A program made the translations under genes and the position numbers. Positions 1 to 11,975 of a stretch of DNA of 64,000 nt are shown here, piece by piece. Within the stretch, counting starts at the first letter, position 1, and each line of letters begins with the position of its first letter. Source of the DNA: Linyphia triangularis (Eukaryota > Arthropoda > Arachnida > Araneae > Linyphiidae); the NCBI GenBank assembly GCA_963978545.1, contig OZ021722.1, forward strand, positions 109,564,442-109,628,441, read 5' to 3'. Below the pieces are notes generated by a model that saw only the letters and a list, made by a program, of their open reading frames with translations, was not told the origin of the DNA and did not search any database.

Positions 1-1276
1 GTATTCAAAGACATCAGAACGGTAGTAATCCTTTATACCACAGCTACCAGCAGCGTACACTTTGGCAATCCTCTACAACCTAAAGCTATTGTCCTGAAAT
101 CAATCTAAGACTATTGATCTAAGAAAACAGGGCTTCGTTAACTAATAATCCTACGGTGTGCGTACGCTCCTCACCACTACCAACTGTTGACTTATCTCAT
201 TTAGTTACACGTCAGTTCCTTGTTGGTGCCGAGGCAGTAAACATCGCATCCTGAGAAGTATGTTGCTGGATCTAAACTATACAAAAAAGTTGATGCCAGA
301 TGACAATTCTTCATAAACGGGAACAACCGAATTTGTGCACGCTAGAGGCAATCCATTCTAAATAGTTCAAAGTCAATAATCTTTATCCATAAGTCACCTG
401 CTGATCTATCTCATTTAGTTATGTCAGTGTGTTATTACCATGTAGTGAAGACCATACACCGTGAATAGTATGGTACTCATCTTGAATACACAAAAGAGTT
501 GATATCAGATGACAATGCTTCGAAAACAGAAACAATCTAATTTGTGTAAGCTAGAGGGCAATCCTTTCCATCAACAAAATCCATTCCTAGTAATCCAAAT
601 ACCACCCAATGACTATTCCTCCAAGATCCACAACTTAAGACCAGAAAAGAACCACATTCAAACACAGGATCTTTTCCCTCCTATCCACCCACACACACGC
701 ATTTAGCCTTCAAGAAAGTCCACTTACAACAGAACTAACCTCGGACAAACTCGAAGACCATCCATTTCCGACAGACGAAGAACGACTGATGCTATTCCAG
801 TGATTCTCATGTTTACACGTAGACTAGAATTCGAAAAGGCTTAGCGGAGTCGGTTGGAAAAGGGCCTTCCGTGGATTAGAATGTGATCAGCTGAGCCAAC
901 AGAAGGAAGGAAAAAAAAACAAACTTTTTTTTATCTGCCCTCCACCACCTGTTGTAGCCTACAGACGATCGATAAGGATATAAGAGGCAGAAAAGAAGCG
1001 AAAGATAGTGACTTCTGTAGTTGCTGTGTTTTTCAGTTTTTTATTCTTCGGATTAAACCTCGCATCAATGGTATGTCCATAGATGTACTCTATGTTTTAG
1101 TTGGTTGGTTGGTTTGGGGATAGAAATTAAGTGTAACAAACATGCAATACGGATATGATATTCGTTTCACTTGATGAATATTTAAGTTACCCGATTTTAC
1201 ATGACTAATGAATTGATTTTGAAAATATTACAAGCATATAAAAGCATTAGGAAAACGTTAATGATGATAAAAACAA
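1..1276. other. Non-coding region with a degenerate direct repeat
   Basis: No gene is recognisable. Positions about 180-360 and 397-575 align as a diverged direct duplication offset by about 217 bp: both contain 'tatctcatttagtta', then 'gttgat.tcagatgacaat', then 'aatttgtg.a.gctaga'. The duplicated block is the only structure I can support. Confidence 0.4.
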
Positions 1277-1289
1277 AAAATAGAAATTG

Positions 1290-1466
1290 ATTGGTTGTTT
1301 TCAGATTATCTGGCGCCGTCAGCAACAAGAGGGCTATAATGCGCCGATACATTCGTCATTAGACAAGCCAACATACATTTACAAACACCCCTGCCAACAC
1401 GGGACTCGAACTTGCAACCTCGCGGTCTAGAAGTTAGCACGCTAACCACTATACCGTTTGGTCGGC
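1290..1466 (-). mobile_element. tRNA-derived SINE (family A), copy 1
   Basis: Full-length copy on the minus strand. It has a tRNA-like head with A-box-like 'GGTATAGTGGTTAGC' and a B box resembling GGTTCGAGTCC, a body of about 100 bp, and a short CAAC tail. It is flanked by a 13-bp direct repeat with one mismatch (1277-1289 and 1467-1479), the expected target duplication of LINE-driven insertion. Confidence 0.9.
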
Positions 1467-1567
1467 AAAAGAGAAATTGGTAAATATAAACTGGAATTAT
1501 CAATGAAGAGGTACCATATGAATCAATGCTTATATTCATAAACTCAATTATTGTAACTCAAAAATCG

Positions 1568-1850
1568 CTCCGATAAACTAGCAGTTAGAGTATTGGACTG
1601 ATGATCGGAGGGTTGTGGGTTCTGTCCTTGGTCCGCCAAATATCGATAAGTACCTAATGGTGGCTGGTGCACATTAAATTCATCGGGGCCTCAATGTCCT
1701 CTCGTTAGTGTGATGGGGTTGGGAAGAGGGGTTTAAACTAGAAGATTTCGATGTCGTATTCTTCTAGATACTCAAAATTACTAGACGCGTATATGGCTGT
1801 GTTAAGAACTTTATAAGTGGCAGAAATAGACAGTCGGAAGTTCAAAACCA
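1568..1850 (+). mobile_element. Second tRNA-like SINE family (C-type head)
   Basis: The start resembles a tRNA: an A-box-like 'TAGCAGTTAGAGTATTGG', an anticodon-arm-like 'GACTGATGATCGGAGG', then 'GTGGGTTCTGTCC' in place of a B box and a CCGCCA-like end. An unrelated 3' body runs to an A-rich stretch near 1850. Head and body differ from SINE family A. A single copy is seen, so its limits are approximate. A diverged tRNA pseudogene is the alternative. Confidence 0.5.
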
Positions 1851-2519
1851 AACTAAAAAAATAAACAAAATATTACGAATTTAACAATTCTTACAAATTT
1901 GAATACATTTTAGAAGAAAATCGACATTCATTGAACATTCATAACAGGTAAGCAGCTTCTCTGGACAGTGTAATTGCTTAGCGATTTCAGAAACAATTAT
2001 GTGAAATCGAAAACTAATTTATAATTTCCTAATATAACCAAATTCTGCGATTTCAGATCACTAATCCTAAATATCCCATACGTTGTCTTATAGAATGACC
2101 AAGCAGTAATGGAGTCTTTTTTTATGATTTTAGAGAGTAATGGAACAGTTAACCACTATTACAAAGCATTGTATGGATAACGATAGATTTGGTAATTTAA
2201 TTACAGTTAAGAATTGGATATTAAAAATTTTAATCGAGTGTTTTTTTCCCACATGAAAATCAAATTAGTTTGGAGACTCTAAATCAAGTTTTGGGTTATT
2301 GCATTCTTAGACTTTTGTATAATTAACTTAATTATTGTTTGGCCTTTCCACAAATTTTAAATTCCATCCCTTCATATTGTGTGCATCTGTAAAATATTAT
2401 TACTCATATTTTTTGTATTTTTTTTTAGTATGAATACTTTATATACAATGGCAATTTTAATGTGAAATTTCAACTAATTGAGCTCAAATTGAGTGTGATA
2501 GAGTTTTATTAGTAATCCG

Positions 2520-3215
2520 AAGCAACAATAGATGCATGAGTAAAAGCAGTATTTTAGTGACAGTTACAGCTCTGAATGCATTGCCATCGACCATCGAATC
2601 TATCTACCCAGTTTCAACTCAATTGGATGCAGGCAATTGGGTTAATTAGACATCCAAAGCAACAATGAGTGTAATAAAAGTGGTATTTTAGTGACTGATA
2701 TACCCCAAAACTTGATATAATTCATTTTAATCAACAACGTATCTATCTGCCAACTTTTAACTCGATTGGATGATGGCAAGTGTGTTATTTAGTGACAACG
2801 AAATGACAATAGTATCGTATGTAAGCCTACCAAACAGTATAGTGGTTAGCGTGCTAGTTTCTAGAACGCGAGGTTGCGGGTTCGAGTCCCGCATTAGGCA
2901 TGGGTGTTTGTAAATGTATGTTGGCTTCTCTAATGACGAATGTTTCGGCGCATTATAGCCCTCGTGTTGCTGACGGTGCCAGATAATCTGAAAACAACCA
3001 AGTATCGTATGTAAAAGCTGTCTTTTAGTGGCAGTGATAGCCACAAAACTTGAAAGAATGCATTGTTATCAACATGGATCTTATCTGCCAAGTTTCAGCC
3101 CGTTTGGATGATCTGAAATGGGTTAATTTGTTTTCCGGAGATTAGTCTGCCAGCCAAACACACACACAAAATTCAAGTTAATCTAAAGTATTTAAATATA
3201 TATTAATAATTATAT
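2520..3215 (-). repeat. Interspersed repeat family D, copy 1 (rearranged)
   Basis: Unclassified family seen seven times in this window. Shared motifs are 'TTTTAGTGACAGT', 'GAATGCATTG' and 'TCTGCCAAGTTTCAGCCCGA' followed by 'TTGGATGACGGCAAG'. In this copy that block occurs three times (about 2534, 2675 and 3008 onward), so it is internally duplicated. A SINE interrupts the third block. No TIR or coding capacity is evident. Confidence 0.65.
2825..3000 (+). mobile_element. SINE family A, copy 2
   Basis: Full-length copy with good A and B boxes. It is flanked by a perfect 14-bp duplication 'agtatcgtatgtaa' (2811-2824 and 3001-3014) within repeat D copy 1. The tail is only about two CAAC units. 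Confidence 0.93.
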
Positions 3216-3645
3216 ATTAATAATTATATATTCATAACTCTAGACTAGTATTAAACCTTTACCTTTTTATGTGCAAAAATGAAACAGAAAACAGAACAAT
3301 TATTACTGTATACAGAAACGATATAATAAGCCAGCTGCGAGTTTAAATGCGAACTTATTTAGATTATATTCTTACGAAATACAAATGACGAAATATAAAC
3401 TGGTTGTAGGGGAGATAGAGCAGGAAATATTCAACGTTAATGAATGGAAACTATATTTAAATTAGAATACTATTTTAATGTTTAAAATAAGTATTTCATA
3501 TGGCAAAGTACGAAAATACAGGGAAAAGTCTCACTACTTAGTTTCGGATTTTCGTGTAATGTAATTGGAAGTAAGTAGTATTTAATTAAAAATGTTAGTA
3601 ATAAATTTACATATATTGATTGATTTTGTCGTTGATCATTTAAAA

Positions 3646-4620
3646 CTAGGGGAGTGTAACATCGCACAACTTTCAGTTACACACTATAATATTGTTCATT
3701 GGATTAAAATGTATAGAGATATTTATCATTTTCATAATTTCATTCAATTAAATGAAAATGGCCTGTTAGGTAATATTTTCGGCAATAATTTTACACGGGC
3801 AAAAGAAAGAAGGAAAAAAAACAAAACAAAAAAAACCCGCCAAGATGGTTGATGCTTTTTGGCAGACATTACACTGTCTTTCCTTGTCAGTGAAACAGAA
3901 AAAAAATCAATCATCGAAAGGCGATGCTCAAGGTCAGAGAGCTCTGCGTTACCTGCACTCGTTTTTCAATTTGTTACACTTTTATCGCATTTCTACGGGA
4001 AGTTTGAAGGTGTGCACGAGTGAAACACCATTAGCAAAGATATTTTAATCAAAATCGTTAGAATCGTTTTTTAGCAATTGCTTATTGTATTTTTGACCGA
4101 ATGAAATCGGAAATTTTTTTCATCTCCGTTTCAAATTAAACGTAATAAACCATTCTAACTTACAAAATGAAATAACTATTTTCCTAAAATATACATGAAG
4201 TTTAAACGTATCTGTCAGGAATTGTGATTGTTGTATGGCAATTGTTAGCCTACAATCCAATCCTCGTTCAAACTCCTTTGGATGAACTTTCAAATAACGC
4301 TTTTCATTGTATTACTAATTTTTATTTTCAATTATCTATATGCTAATTAAGGATAATGAAACTATAGGAATCGATAAAAAATCTCTTTTTTTTAAAATTA
4401 TTTCTATATAATCTAAAATATGGTATAGAAAAAATGTTTGTAGTCCGCATAATTCTCGAACAGATTGATCTACCATATTCAAATTTTGCGTATAAGTTTG
4501 TGGTGGCCATGAGACTTGTTATTACGGTTTTTGTCAAAAATACATAAAAAGGTGAAAAACGAATGTCTGTAACACAGAGTTCTCTTCCCCTGAGCATCGC
4601 CAATCTTCTCAGAGGATTGA
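3646..4620 (-). repeat. Repeat family C, copy 1 (possible Helitron-like)
   Basis: On the minus strand this ends in the conserved terminus 'ACTCCCCTAG' followed by T, preceded by a 'GTTGTGCGATGTT'-like segment shared with other C copies. The interior shares 'AAAATCGTTAGAAtCG' and 'TTAGCAATTGCT' with copies near 31, 44, 52 and 55 kb. It contains stretches open in several frames but no conserved protein. The CTAG|T end is compatible with a Helitron 3' end; no Rep/helicase gene is present. Confidence 0.5.
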
Positions 4621-4756
4621 TTACACTGGATCAAAAAAGAAAATCAGTTTACTATTCACAAAGAAATGTACAATTCTCTAACACGTTAACTCCGGAGTTG
4701 ATATTTAGGGTTTTCTATCTGAGTCGGCACCTGAATCCACAGTCCGTTTCGTAGGG

Positions 4757-4933
4757 CCGGCCAAACGGTATAGTGGTTAGCATGCTAGCTTCCAGAGCGC
4801 GAGGTTGCTGGTTCCGAGTCCCGTGTAAGGCATGGGTGATTATAAATGTAGGTTGGCTTGTCAAATGACGAATGTCTCGGTGCATTATAGCCCTCGTGTT
4901 GCTGACGGCGCCAGAAAATCTGAAAACAACCAA
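4757..4933 (+). mobile_element. SINE family A, copy 3
   Basis: Full-length copy with one extra base in the B box ('GGTTCCGAGTCCC'), an insertion shared with the trimer copies at 45 kb. It is flanked by a 13-bp duplication 'ccgtttcgtaggg' (4744-4756 and 4934-4946). The first G of the head overlaps the left duplication. Confidence 0.92.
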
Positions 4934-4946
4934 CCGTTTCGTAGGG

Positions 4947-5589
4947 TGGCGCAGGCCAGATTACACTGTTCAACCCGATTTCAGCTTGATAATACCCACT
5001 AGGTGATTCTTAGATTCTTATAGATCTCGATGAGCTACAAGATTCACGAAAACATGATGTCAACGATATTACTAAGACCAATCATACGTAAATAACGGGC
5101 TAGACAAAACCTTCTGCTCCTAACAAAGGCAGCAGAGGAAAAAAGATATCTACAAAGGGCAATGCATGGTTTTTGTACAAAAGATACGGGAGCTAGGATT
5201 TACATAAGCAGTAGGTTACTGAAGAGAAGCTTGTATATTAAAAATATAAAATTTAAAATTAAAAAGTTCTTCATTTGAAAGATCTCCCTGCAGACACTCA
5301 AGGTAGGTCTGATCAGCCTTTGATGCCGCCACAACGTTTTCACGAACTGTTTTTACAGTCTGACCTGTTTTTCCTGACCTGCTGATTTCACCTTTCAAAG
5401 TTACTGATATGAATTTCGTAACCAATGTGATTTTTCGGAAAACTATGGAGCATCTAACTTTAATATTCTGGAGCTTGGGTGCCCTTCGGGAACAAGTACT
5501 CCGTTAAGTCAACTACAATCAATAGGTCAGTCTACAAAATTCTGGAAACAGATAGATCAATCAAACTGTTGTCACTACTTGCTATAGTT
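4947..5589. other. No recognisable feature
   Basis: AT-rich sequence without a credible gene or repeat that I can match elsewhere in the window. Confidence 0.4.
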
Positions 5590-5936
5590 ATAAGTAACGC
5601 AAAAATATCCCCAAAGTGTCCATTTTTTAAAAAAAATTAATGTAAATAAGAAAACGGTAATTTACTCCCATCCATGACAAACTTAAATGCAGTGGTTGGT
5701 TGATTGTTTTCATATTATCTGGCGCCGTCAGCAACAAGAGAGCTATAATGCACAGAAACATTCGTCATTAGACAAGCCAACATGCATTTACAAACACCCA
5801 TGCCTAACACGGGACTAGAACTCACAACCTCGCGGTCTAGAAGCTAGCACCCTAAACACTATACCGTTTGGTCGGCTTAAATGTAGTGACCAATACTAAG
5901 AGTAATTGAAAATTGTACGATGTTCCACACCCCTAG
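5590..5936 (+). repeat. Repeat family C, 3'-end fragment, split by a SINE
   Basis: Positions 5590-5694 and 5889-5936 match the last part of family C (paralogue at 21330-21460) and end in 'CACCCCTAG' followed by T. Only the 3' end is present. Confidence 0.5.
5695..5875 (-). mobile_element. SINE family A, copy 4
   Basis: Minus-strand copy inside a family C fragment. The flanking 13-bp duplication 'cttaaatgcagtg' (5682-5694) and 'cttaaatgtagtg' (5876-5888) has one mismatch. The B box is mutated (GGTTCTAG instead of GGTTCGAG on the minus strand). Confidence 0.9.
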
Positions 5937-6539
5937 TTTTATTCGAAACTTTACAAAATACGACATTAATTGTCCTGCCACGCTGGCACACCAAAGTATT
6001 CTCCTAATCATCTTCACTATTTACAGCTAGAATAAAACACTTCGTTTGCAAAATTTGAGATATATGCAGCGAGATGATTTAAATGGATATGCAGAAATAA
6101 TTAGAGAACGACCCACAATTTTGAAGGATGGATTTATTGGATATGAATCCATCCTTCCCTTGAGCATCGCAAATGAAAAAATACGTTTAAAGACACAATT
6201 TAACAACTACATAAGTACTATAAATTCTCACCGACCCCTATAAATTGTTTTTTCCGAGAACAATTAAAAACCTTTCAAGTTCGATACCCACAGAGAATCT
6301 GCTTTTAAAGATCCTCCGGTAGAGTGGAAAATTCTAGTTACAAACAAAAATAAATGTATCTCACATTACCAGCAACCAGCCGGAATGCTCCACAATTACT
6401 TTTTTAATCCACTCTCATGTAAGCGATTGAAGGAAACAGTGGCATAAGTCAAGTGTGTGAATTCGACCTTTCCCAGATACTAGAGAATAGTGTAATCTAC
6501 CAATCACATTTTAGCATCCCACAAGGTTCTATAAAATAA

Positions 6540-7230
6540 CGTAAGGAAGTCCGGCACCTTAAAAATTTTCAAACTATCAGTTTTGAGTTCATTATTTTTT
6601 ATTAAAATTTAAATTCTTCTCTTCAAAATGATACCTTATTTGTTACAATACCTTATTTAGAAGTATTTTTAATATTTTTTTTTTTTTTGAAGTAAAAGCA
6701 CTACTCACTTACACGTCTACTGACGTAACTTTAAATCACATTTTCTCAAAATGCATATTTAATTCATCTTTAGGTAAACTTTTTTCCAAAATTTCTAACT
6801 TTTTATTTTTTATTTTTTTAATAAAAGTATTTTAAGTTGAACATTTTTGGACACTTTTAAAAAAGTCATATTTATTAAAATTAAGAAAAAACACACACAC
6901 CCTCGTGTTAAAGTTTTGTTAAATATTTAAATAATATGTGGCAAAAATTTCATGCATATCGGACAGTTGGTTCTAGAGAAAAGTGTTTCCTAAACTTCTA
7001 GAATTTGACGTGGGCTTCTATTGAGGTGCCAGACTACCTTTTAAGAGGAGTTGGTACCTTTAAACTTATAAAAAAAAAATGATTTTGAGTTTATTATTGT
7101 TTATTAAAATTTAAATTATTCCCTTTAAAATGATACTTCATTTGTAATAATACCTCAATTAGAAGTATTTTTAGTAAGTTTTTGAAGACACAAGTTAAAA
7201 CAGCATGTTTTTTTTTTTTTTTTTATCCTT
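6540..7230. repeat. Diverged direct duplication, AT-rich
   Basis: About 6540-6740 and 7035-7230 align as direct repeats some 490 bp apart: both carry 'gagtt.attatt', 'ttattaaaatttaaatt', 'aaaatgata' and 'ttagaagtatttttag'. No coding signal. The rest of 5937-7604 shows nothing else beyond a short fragment near 6140 that resembles family C. Confidence 0.45.
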
Positions 7231-7604
7231 TTTTTTTTTTAAATGCGTTTTTTTCAAAACTTCATTTTTCTCAGAAACTGCGTACATTATACAACTAAAA
7301 TTTTTATCACACATTCCTTTTATGCATCTGCTTATACCGAAGTAAATTTTTTGCTAATTTAAAAATATTTTTTGTTCTTTAGTTACTTTCACTCGAATTA
7401 ATTTTTAAAAAATGTAAATGAATTATGATTAAAAGCTCACTTCATTAGAGTAACAAGGGTCGTCTAAATACACTGAAAAAAAAATACGGCTTCTATGTTA
7501 ATATTTTTCTGAGAAAAAGGTACATGATGTACGGCAAATTAACATTACGGGTACAAGGAATACAAATTTTCCTTAAGATCCACTCTGTCGTTGTTTTTGT
7601 CCAT

Positions 7605-8135
7605 AATGGACAATTCCCGTATTTTTTAAAAAAGAGTGAGATTAGTTTATATTTATGAATAATTTCAAATATTCAAGCAAAGGTGATTTGAAAAAATTAG
7701 TTATTTAAATATTAGGAAAAGAAATTACGCCGAATCCCCTCCCGCAGTCCGATCAAAACCCTTCAGTTTAACTGTGACGTCAAAACTTCCTTTCGTTTCT
7801 ATGGTTATCGTGAGGTTTCTGCCAAATAGTTGTCGCTTGTTTTGTAAAATGCTGTCATATCCCGTGCCGATTTGCGAGAAACTTGCAAAACTGGTTTCCG
7901 CTGGTGCGTTTCGAGCCAAGATTCAAGCCCTGTTTGGAAAAGTGACGTCACATTACTTTTGTGTCGAATGAGTCGTTTTCCGAGCCTAAATTAGACGATA
8001 TTTTAGGTTGCCAATAAAAAAAAAAATTAAAAAAAAATCGCAGTGAGCAGAAATTTGTGTGTTATGGCCTTTTCGAAACATTTTGAATTTTGAATTGAAT
8101 AAAAAAATAATAAAAAAATGCGGGAATTGTCCATT
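7605..8135 (-). mobile_element. TIR element family E, copy 1
   Basis: A 531-bp element. Its ends are inverted repeats of about 20-27 bp beginning 'AATGGACAATTCCCG'. Nine copies or partial copies occur in the window. It carries two perfect TGACGTCA octamers (7775-7782 and 7943-7950). Several frames are open in different copies but no consistent protein is shared, so it looks non-autonomous. Superfamily unclear; the target duplication could not be resolved. Confidence 0.8.
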
Positions 8136-8141
8136 GATAAA

Positions 8142-8651
8142 TAGAGGTCGGCGATGTATCGATATTTATAAAAAAAATATTTATAAAAGTCACCGATATA
8201 TCGATATTTTCAAACATTTTTATTTTTTGATGATCGTTTTGTAGTTCCATGTGCTTTTGTGATTTTATTTATTCCGTTTTCAAAAACTTGAAAACTAAAG
8301 TTTGAACTTGGCTGAGAGACAATTAAAATGGTACCAATATTCAATATTTTCCATACACCTAAAAGCTATTGAAAATTATCTAAATTTTTCTTAAAATCAC
8401 TGCACTAATTAAGCGAAAATATAACTTTTTTTTTGTTTTTGTAATAGATCCATTTCAGTCGAAAAGGTAGTCACCTGACATAAAAGCAATCATGAAAAGT
8501 AGAAATTTGTCTCGAAAAACTTTGTTTCTGGCAAAATTGAAAATCAAATAAAAAAATCATGTATCGATATATCGATATTTTATCGATATTTTTTTTCTAT
8601 GCAACGATATATAGTATCGATATTTATTGGGATCGATATATCCGACCTCTA
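8142..8651. mobile_element. hAT-type MITE rich in TATCGATA palindromes
   Basis: A 510-bp element with terminal inverted repeats 'TAGAGGTCGG' / 'CCGACCTCTA' and a perfect 8-bp target duplication 'TTGATAAA' (8134-8141 and 8652-8659). An 8-bp duplication is typical of hAT elements. Sub-terminal regions are dense in ATCGATAT motifs on both sides. No transposase is present. It sits directly at the end of E copy 1. Confidence 0.82.
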
Positions 8652-8659
8652 TTGATAAA

Positions 8660-9466
8660 ACATATTTGAACTAAAACATATGTTTCCAAAAATGATACAA
8701 ATCTGACTTACACCACTTTTCAATCAGCGTTCTCATTCTACCTCCCTCTCCTGGCAGGACACTGATAATACAGAAGAAAAGTAAATTGATTAAGATAGGA
8801 AAAAAAAAGAAATCACCAGACCCCCGAAAACAAGACCCGACATTTAAAAGAAAAGAACTGAAATTACAAAAGAAACCCTCCAAAAAATAACCCCCCCCCC
8901 CAAAAAAAAAAAAGAGCAATGGCGAACTGGTAATCCTTGCAAACCGACATGATAGGTTCTTTTTTTTTTTTTTTTAATCAATCGTAAAGAGAAGAGAAAA
9001 GTATGGGAATCTTCATTGTGTTACATGGCCCGGGAAGATAGGATAAGGGATCCAGTTTCGTGTGGTAAGAATATACGGGAGTCAGGAAGGAATAACTGGA
9101 TTCTGTCGTTCCTTTTTTTTTATCCTGAATCTCGACAAAACGACAGCAATCTCTTTTGCGAGATGGATTGTGTTTTGTATCAGTGTTTGGAATGGAAATG
9201 ATTAAGATCCCCGGGAAATAAAGTTTTGCATTTATTGTAGTGAAAGTGAGCTGTTACTTGTCTGAGTTAAATTGGTGTTCTGGGAGCTGGTAAGTGTTAA
9301 ACATGGGGCGGAATGAGGAGGAGCATAGGTGGATTTTAGATAATCAAGTTTTACGTTTGTTGCAGGGAAAGGAAGTTGGGGAATTCAACATTACAGGTGC
9401 AGTTCTCAGTGTAATTTTATGTGTGTACAAAATCCTACTACGTTAATCATTAAATCCATCAATATA
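8660..9466. other. No recognisable gene
   Basis: AT-rich with several homopolymer runs (C at 8890-8900, T at 8958-8976). No coding evidence beyond short chance open frames. Confidence 0.4.
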
Positions 9467-9551
9467 CGGGGTGTTTATAAACTTACTATACATTCTTGAG
9501 ATAATTACATTTTATTAAAAAGAATTACATTTTTTTGCATAACTTACATTA

Positions 9552-9777
9552 TTAACCTTTAACTGCTGTGGTTGGGGGGTTTGAAGTTTTTTGCGCAAGA
9601 GCTACACATGGTTCATACTGCGCCAAATAAATTGGTGAACATAGGTTTAAAGTTTAAGAAACAGAGTAACAGAAAAAATTAACATAAAAGTCAAAGATGC
9701 GATATTTCAAGGGGTGGAAGCATTCCACAAAAAATGACTCGAGGTCTGTCAGACCGCTTACAGCAGTTAAAGGTTAA
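9552..9777. mobile_element. piggyBac-like MITE (family L)
   Basis: A 226-bp element bounded by TTAA, with inverted ends 'TTAACCTTTAACTGCTGT' (left) and 'ACAGCAGTTAAAGGTTAA' (right). TTAA followed by CCTTT resembles piggyBac termini. Family K copy 2 gives the empty site: there 'TTACATTATTAA' continues into 'tcaaaactatata', matching the sequence just after this element. Confidence 0.75.
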
Positions 9778-9900
9778 ACAAACATATATCATAACAGGAC
9801 TCACCTTTGGTACCTTTTAACGTATACCTCTTGCTTATTTTGGGATAGCACCCAGCGTTCCACCGTGGCTCAGATAACATGGAGCGAGTGTAATTTTCTC

Positions 9901-10428
9901 AATGGACGATTGCCGCATTTTTTTTATTTTATTATTATTCTAAATGTTTCGAAAAGGCCATACACACAAAAGTTTCTGCTCAATGCACTTTTCCTTTTTT
10001 TAATTTGCAATCAAAGTTCCCCTGTTAGACGTTGGCGAGAAACGATTCGTTTGGTTCGAATTGAATGTGACGTCAAGAATTCCCAAACATCTTGGGTTGA
10101 AGTGCAGCAGCGGAAACAAGTTTCGAAAGTTTCTCACAAATCGCGCCAACCTGTATGGGATATGGCAATGGTCTACCAAATCAACGCCAACTATTTTTCA
10201 GAAACCTCACGATAACCATAGAAACGGAAGGAATTCTTGAAGTCGCAGAATTTACTGAGTGTTTTGATCGGACTAGTTTTGATTCGGTTTTGGGGCATTT
10301 TCTTTTCTTAATATTCAAATAACTAATTTTTATAAAGACCTTTTGTTTAAATATTTGGAATCAGAAAAAAACTCTTCATAAATATAAACTAATTCCACTC
10401 GTTTTTAAAAAATGCGGGAATCGTCCAT
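9901..10428 (+). mobile_element. TIR element family E, copy 2
   Basis: Ends 'AATGGACGATTGCCGCATTT' and 'AATGCGGGAATCGTCCAT' are inverted repeats. It carries one perfect TGACGTCA (10068-10075); the second site seen in other copies is mutated. Inserted in K copy 1. An open frame of 116 codons starting at 9865 merely crosses the element boundary. Confidence 0.78.
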
Positions 10429-10519
10429 GGCTGCAGTAATCCGTTGTTTAAGGCTGCTGAATTCTGCGCATCTTCACCTGATTCACTTTGGAATTTATAA
10501 ATCTTCATGGAAAGAAATC

Positions 10520-10764
10520 TATACTAAACTTCAACTTAACTAGACATCACTTAGACGGTAGATCGTCACAGTGCTCATAGGTATTTAATCCATTTTGGCG
10601 GAGTGAAGACATAATTCTCGCCAAACCTTAGAGCCTTTTGTTCTCTACAGGGTTGTGGTTTGGCGAACATTATGCTTTCAAGCCGCCAAAATGGATTAAA
10701 TACCTATGAGCACTGTGACAATCTACCGTCTAAGTGATGTCTAGTTAAGTTGAAGTTTAGTATA
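10520..10764. mobile_element. Foldback element family M, copy 1
   Basis: A 245-bp near-complete inverted repeat: the left arm from 'ATACTAAACTTCAACTTAAC' pairs with the right arm ending 'GTTAAGTTGAAGTTTAGTAT', about 120 bp per arm, with a small loop near 10640-10655 ('TTTTGTTCTCTACAGGGTTG'). Flanked by TA. A related copy lies at 18739-19093. Confidence 0.75.
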
Positions 10765-10970
10765 GTAGTGGTTAAATTTGTGTTGAACGTGAGAACGTTT
10801 GAAACGTTGAGTGCTGTGACGAGATGTGCAGGGGGGGGGGGGGGACACATTTAAATGAGCTAAAAGTGTATCTTTAAATGATACATGTTTGATTAATAAT
10901 GTAATTTACGCAATAAAATGTGATTATCACAAGAATGTATAGGTACTTTAGAAACACCTTGTTTATGAAT

Positions 10971-11500
10971 TGGAAATAACCTTTTTTTTGGTTCAGCTCT
11001 AAAAATGTTGTATGGAATATTGTAGCAATGGAGTAGGAAACTCTGGGCTCACATTTCATGTTAGCCATGTTGTAATTATATAAAAGAGAAAAAGGAAATC
11101 TTTTACCTTTTGGAAGCAAAGCTGTCTCTGAAGATACACAAACCCCTTTAGATGACCTTCTTTCCAGAACCAGAAATAAAAAATAAAAATCTTTGATTCC
11201 TTTCAAGAATATATTTGTTTATTCAACAAAATAGAATGGAAAACCTGAAATGAAAAATCTCTTGTTAAATTAGCATTATTTTTTTTTATAACAGTGTGAT
11301 AAACTCTAACGGTTTTGTACATATTTGTACTTAATCTGAAAGATATTGTTAATAGAATTTAATGCATTTAATACCACTCTTCGAATTCCTTCAATAAATA
11401 ATAGTTTTCATTCAAGCACTATTAAACAATTTTACTTCCAATCAGCTGATATGTAATATAGGATAATAAAGTATTTTAGTGGGATAAAAAGTAAACCCAT
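10971..11500. other. No recognisable feature
   Basis: AT-rich spacer. A 110-codon open frame on the minus strand (10874-11206) overlaps the K terminus and has no recognisable domain. Confidence 0.4.
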
Positions 11501-11975
11501 AATACTATAAACCATAAAAAAGTTTTTGATATAAATCCTTTATATGCATCGCTAATTATTATTATATTCATTAACAAAGCGCCATTTCTGTTGCCAGTGT
11601 GTGCTTAGTGTTGGCGTCTAATTTCAAATATTAAAAACATCTCTATCAGCAAAACTACTTCTCAAAATTTATTCATTGAAAATGAATGCGAAGTTATGCA
11701 ATCATATCCAAATATCTTTCATTTATTCTGATTAAAAATTTGTATTATTTATTTATTGAAACAATTTTAGCAGAAGGATCTTCAATGATCGGCTCAATGC
11801 TATTTCAGCGTGATTGGATGACGATAAGTTGGTTTATTAGTATTCTGTAAAAGCCATCTTTTAGTGACAGTCGCAAAACTCAATATTTGATAGAATGCAT
11901 TGTCATAGAGATCAAATTCATCTGCCAAGTTTCAGCACGATTGGATGGCGGCAAGGGGGTTAGTTAGGCCTCGAC
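11501..11975 (-). repeat. Interspersed repeat family D, copy 2
   Basis: Starts 'aatactataaaccataaaaa' and contains 'ATTCATTAACAAAGCGCC', 'TTTTAGTGACAGT', 'GATAGAATGCATTG' and 'TGCCAAGTTTCAGCacGATT', shared with six other D copies. Runs into family G at about 11975. Confidence 0.65.

Larger units (their letters stand above)
9467..10970. mobile_element. TIR/foldback element family K, copy 1 (host of nested elements)
   Basis: The left end (about 9467-9551: 'GGGGTGTTTATAAACTT', 'CTATACATTCTTGAGATAA', 'TTACATTATTAA') is the reverse complement of the right end (about 10885-10970). The same sequence forms both arms of the hairpin at 48984-49562. Inside are a piggyBac-like MITE, an E copy and a foldback element, which explains the greater length here. 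No transposase. Confidence 0.65.

Noticed and set aside
2840..2900. Functional tRNA genes at SINE heads
   Set aside because: The heads keep A and B boxes but do not form a complete cloverleaf with paired acceptor ends, and each is continuous with a SINE body and target duplication.
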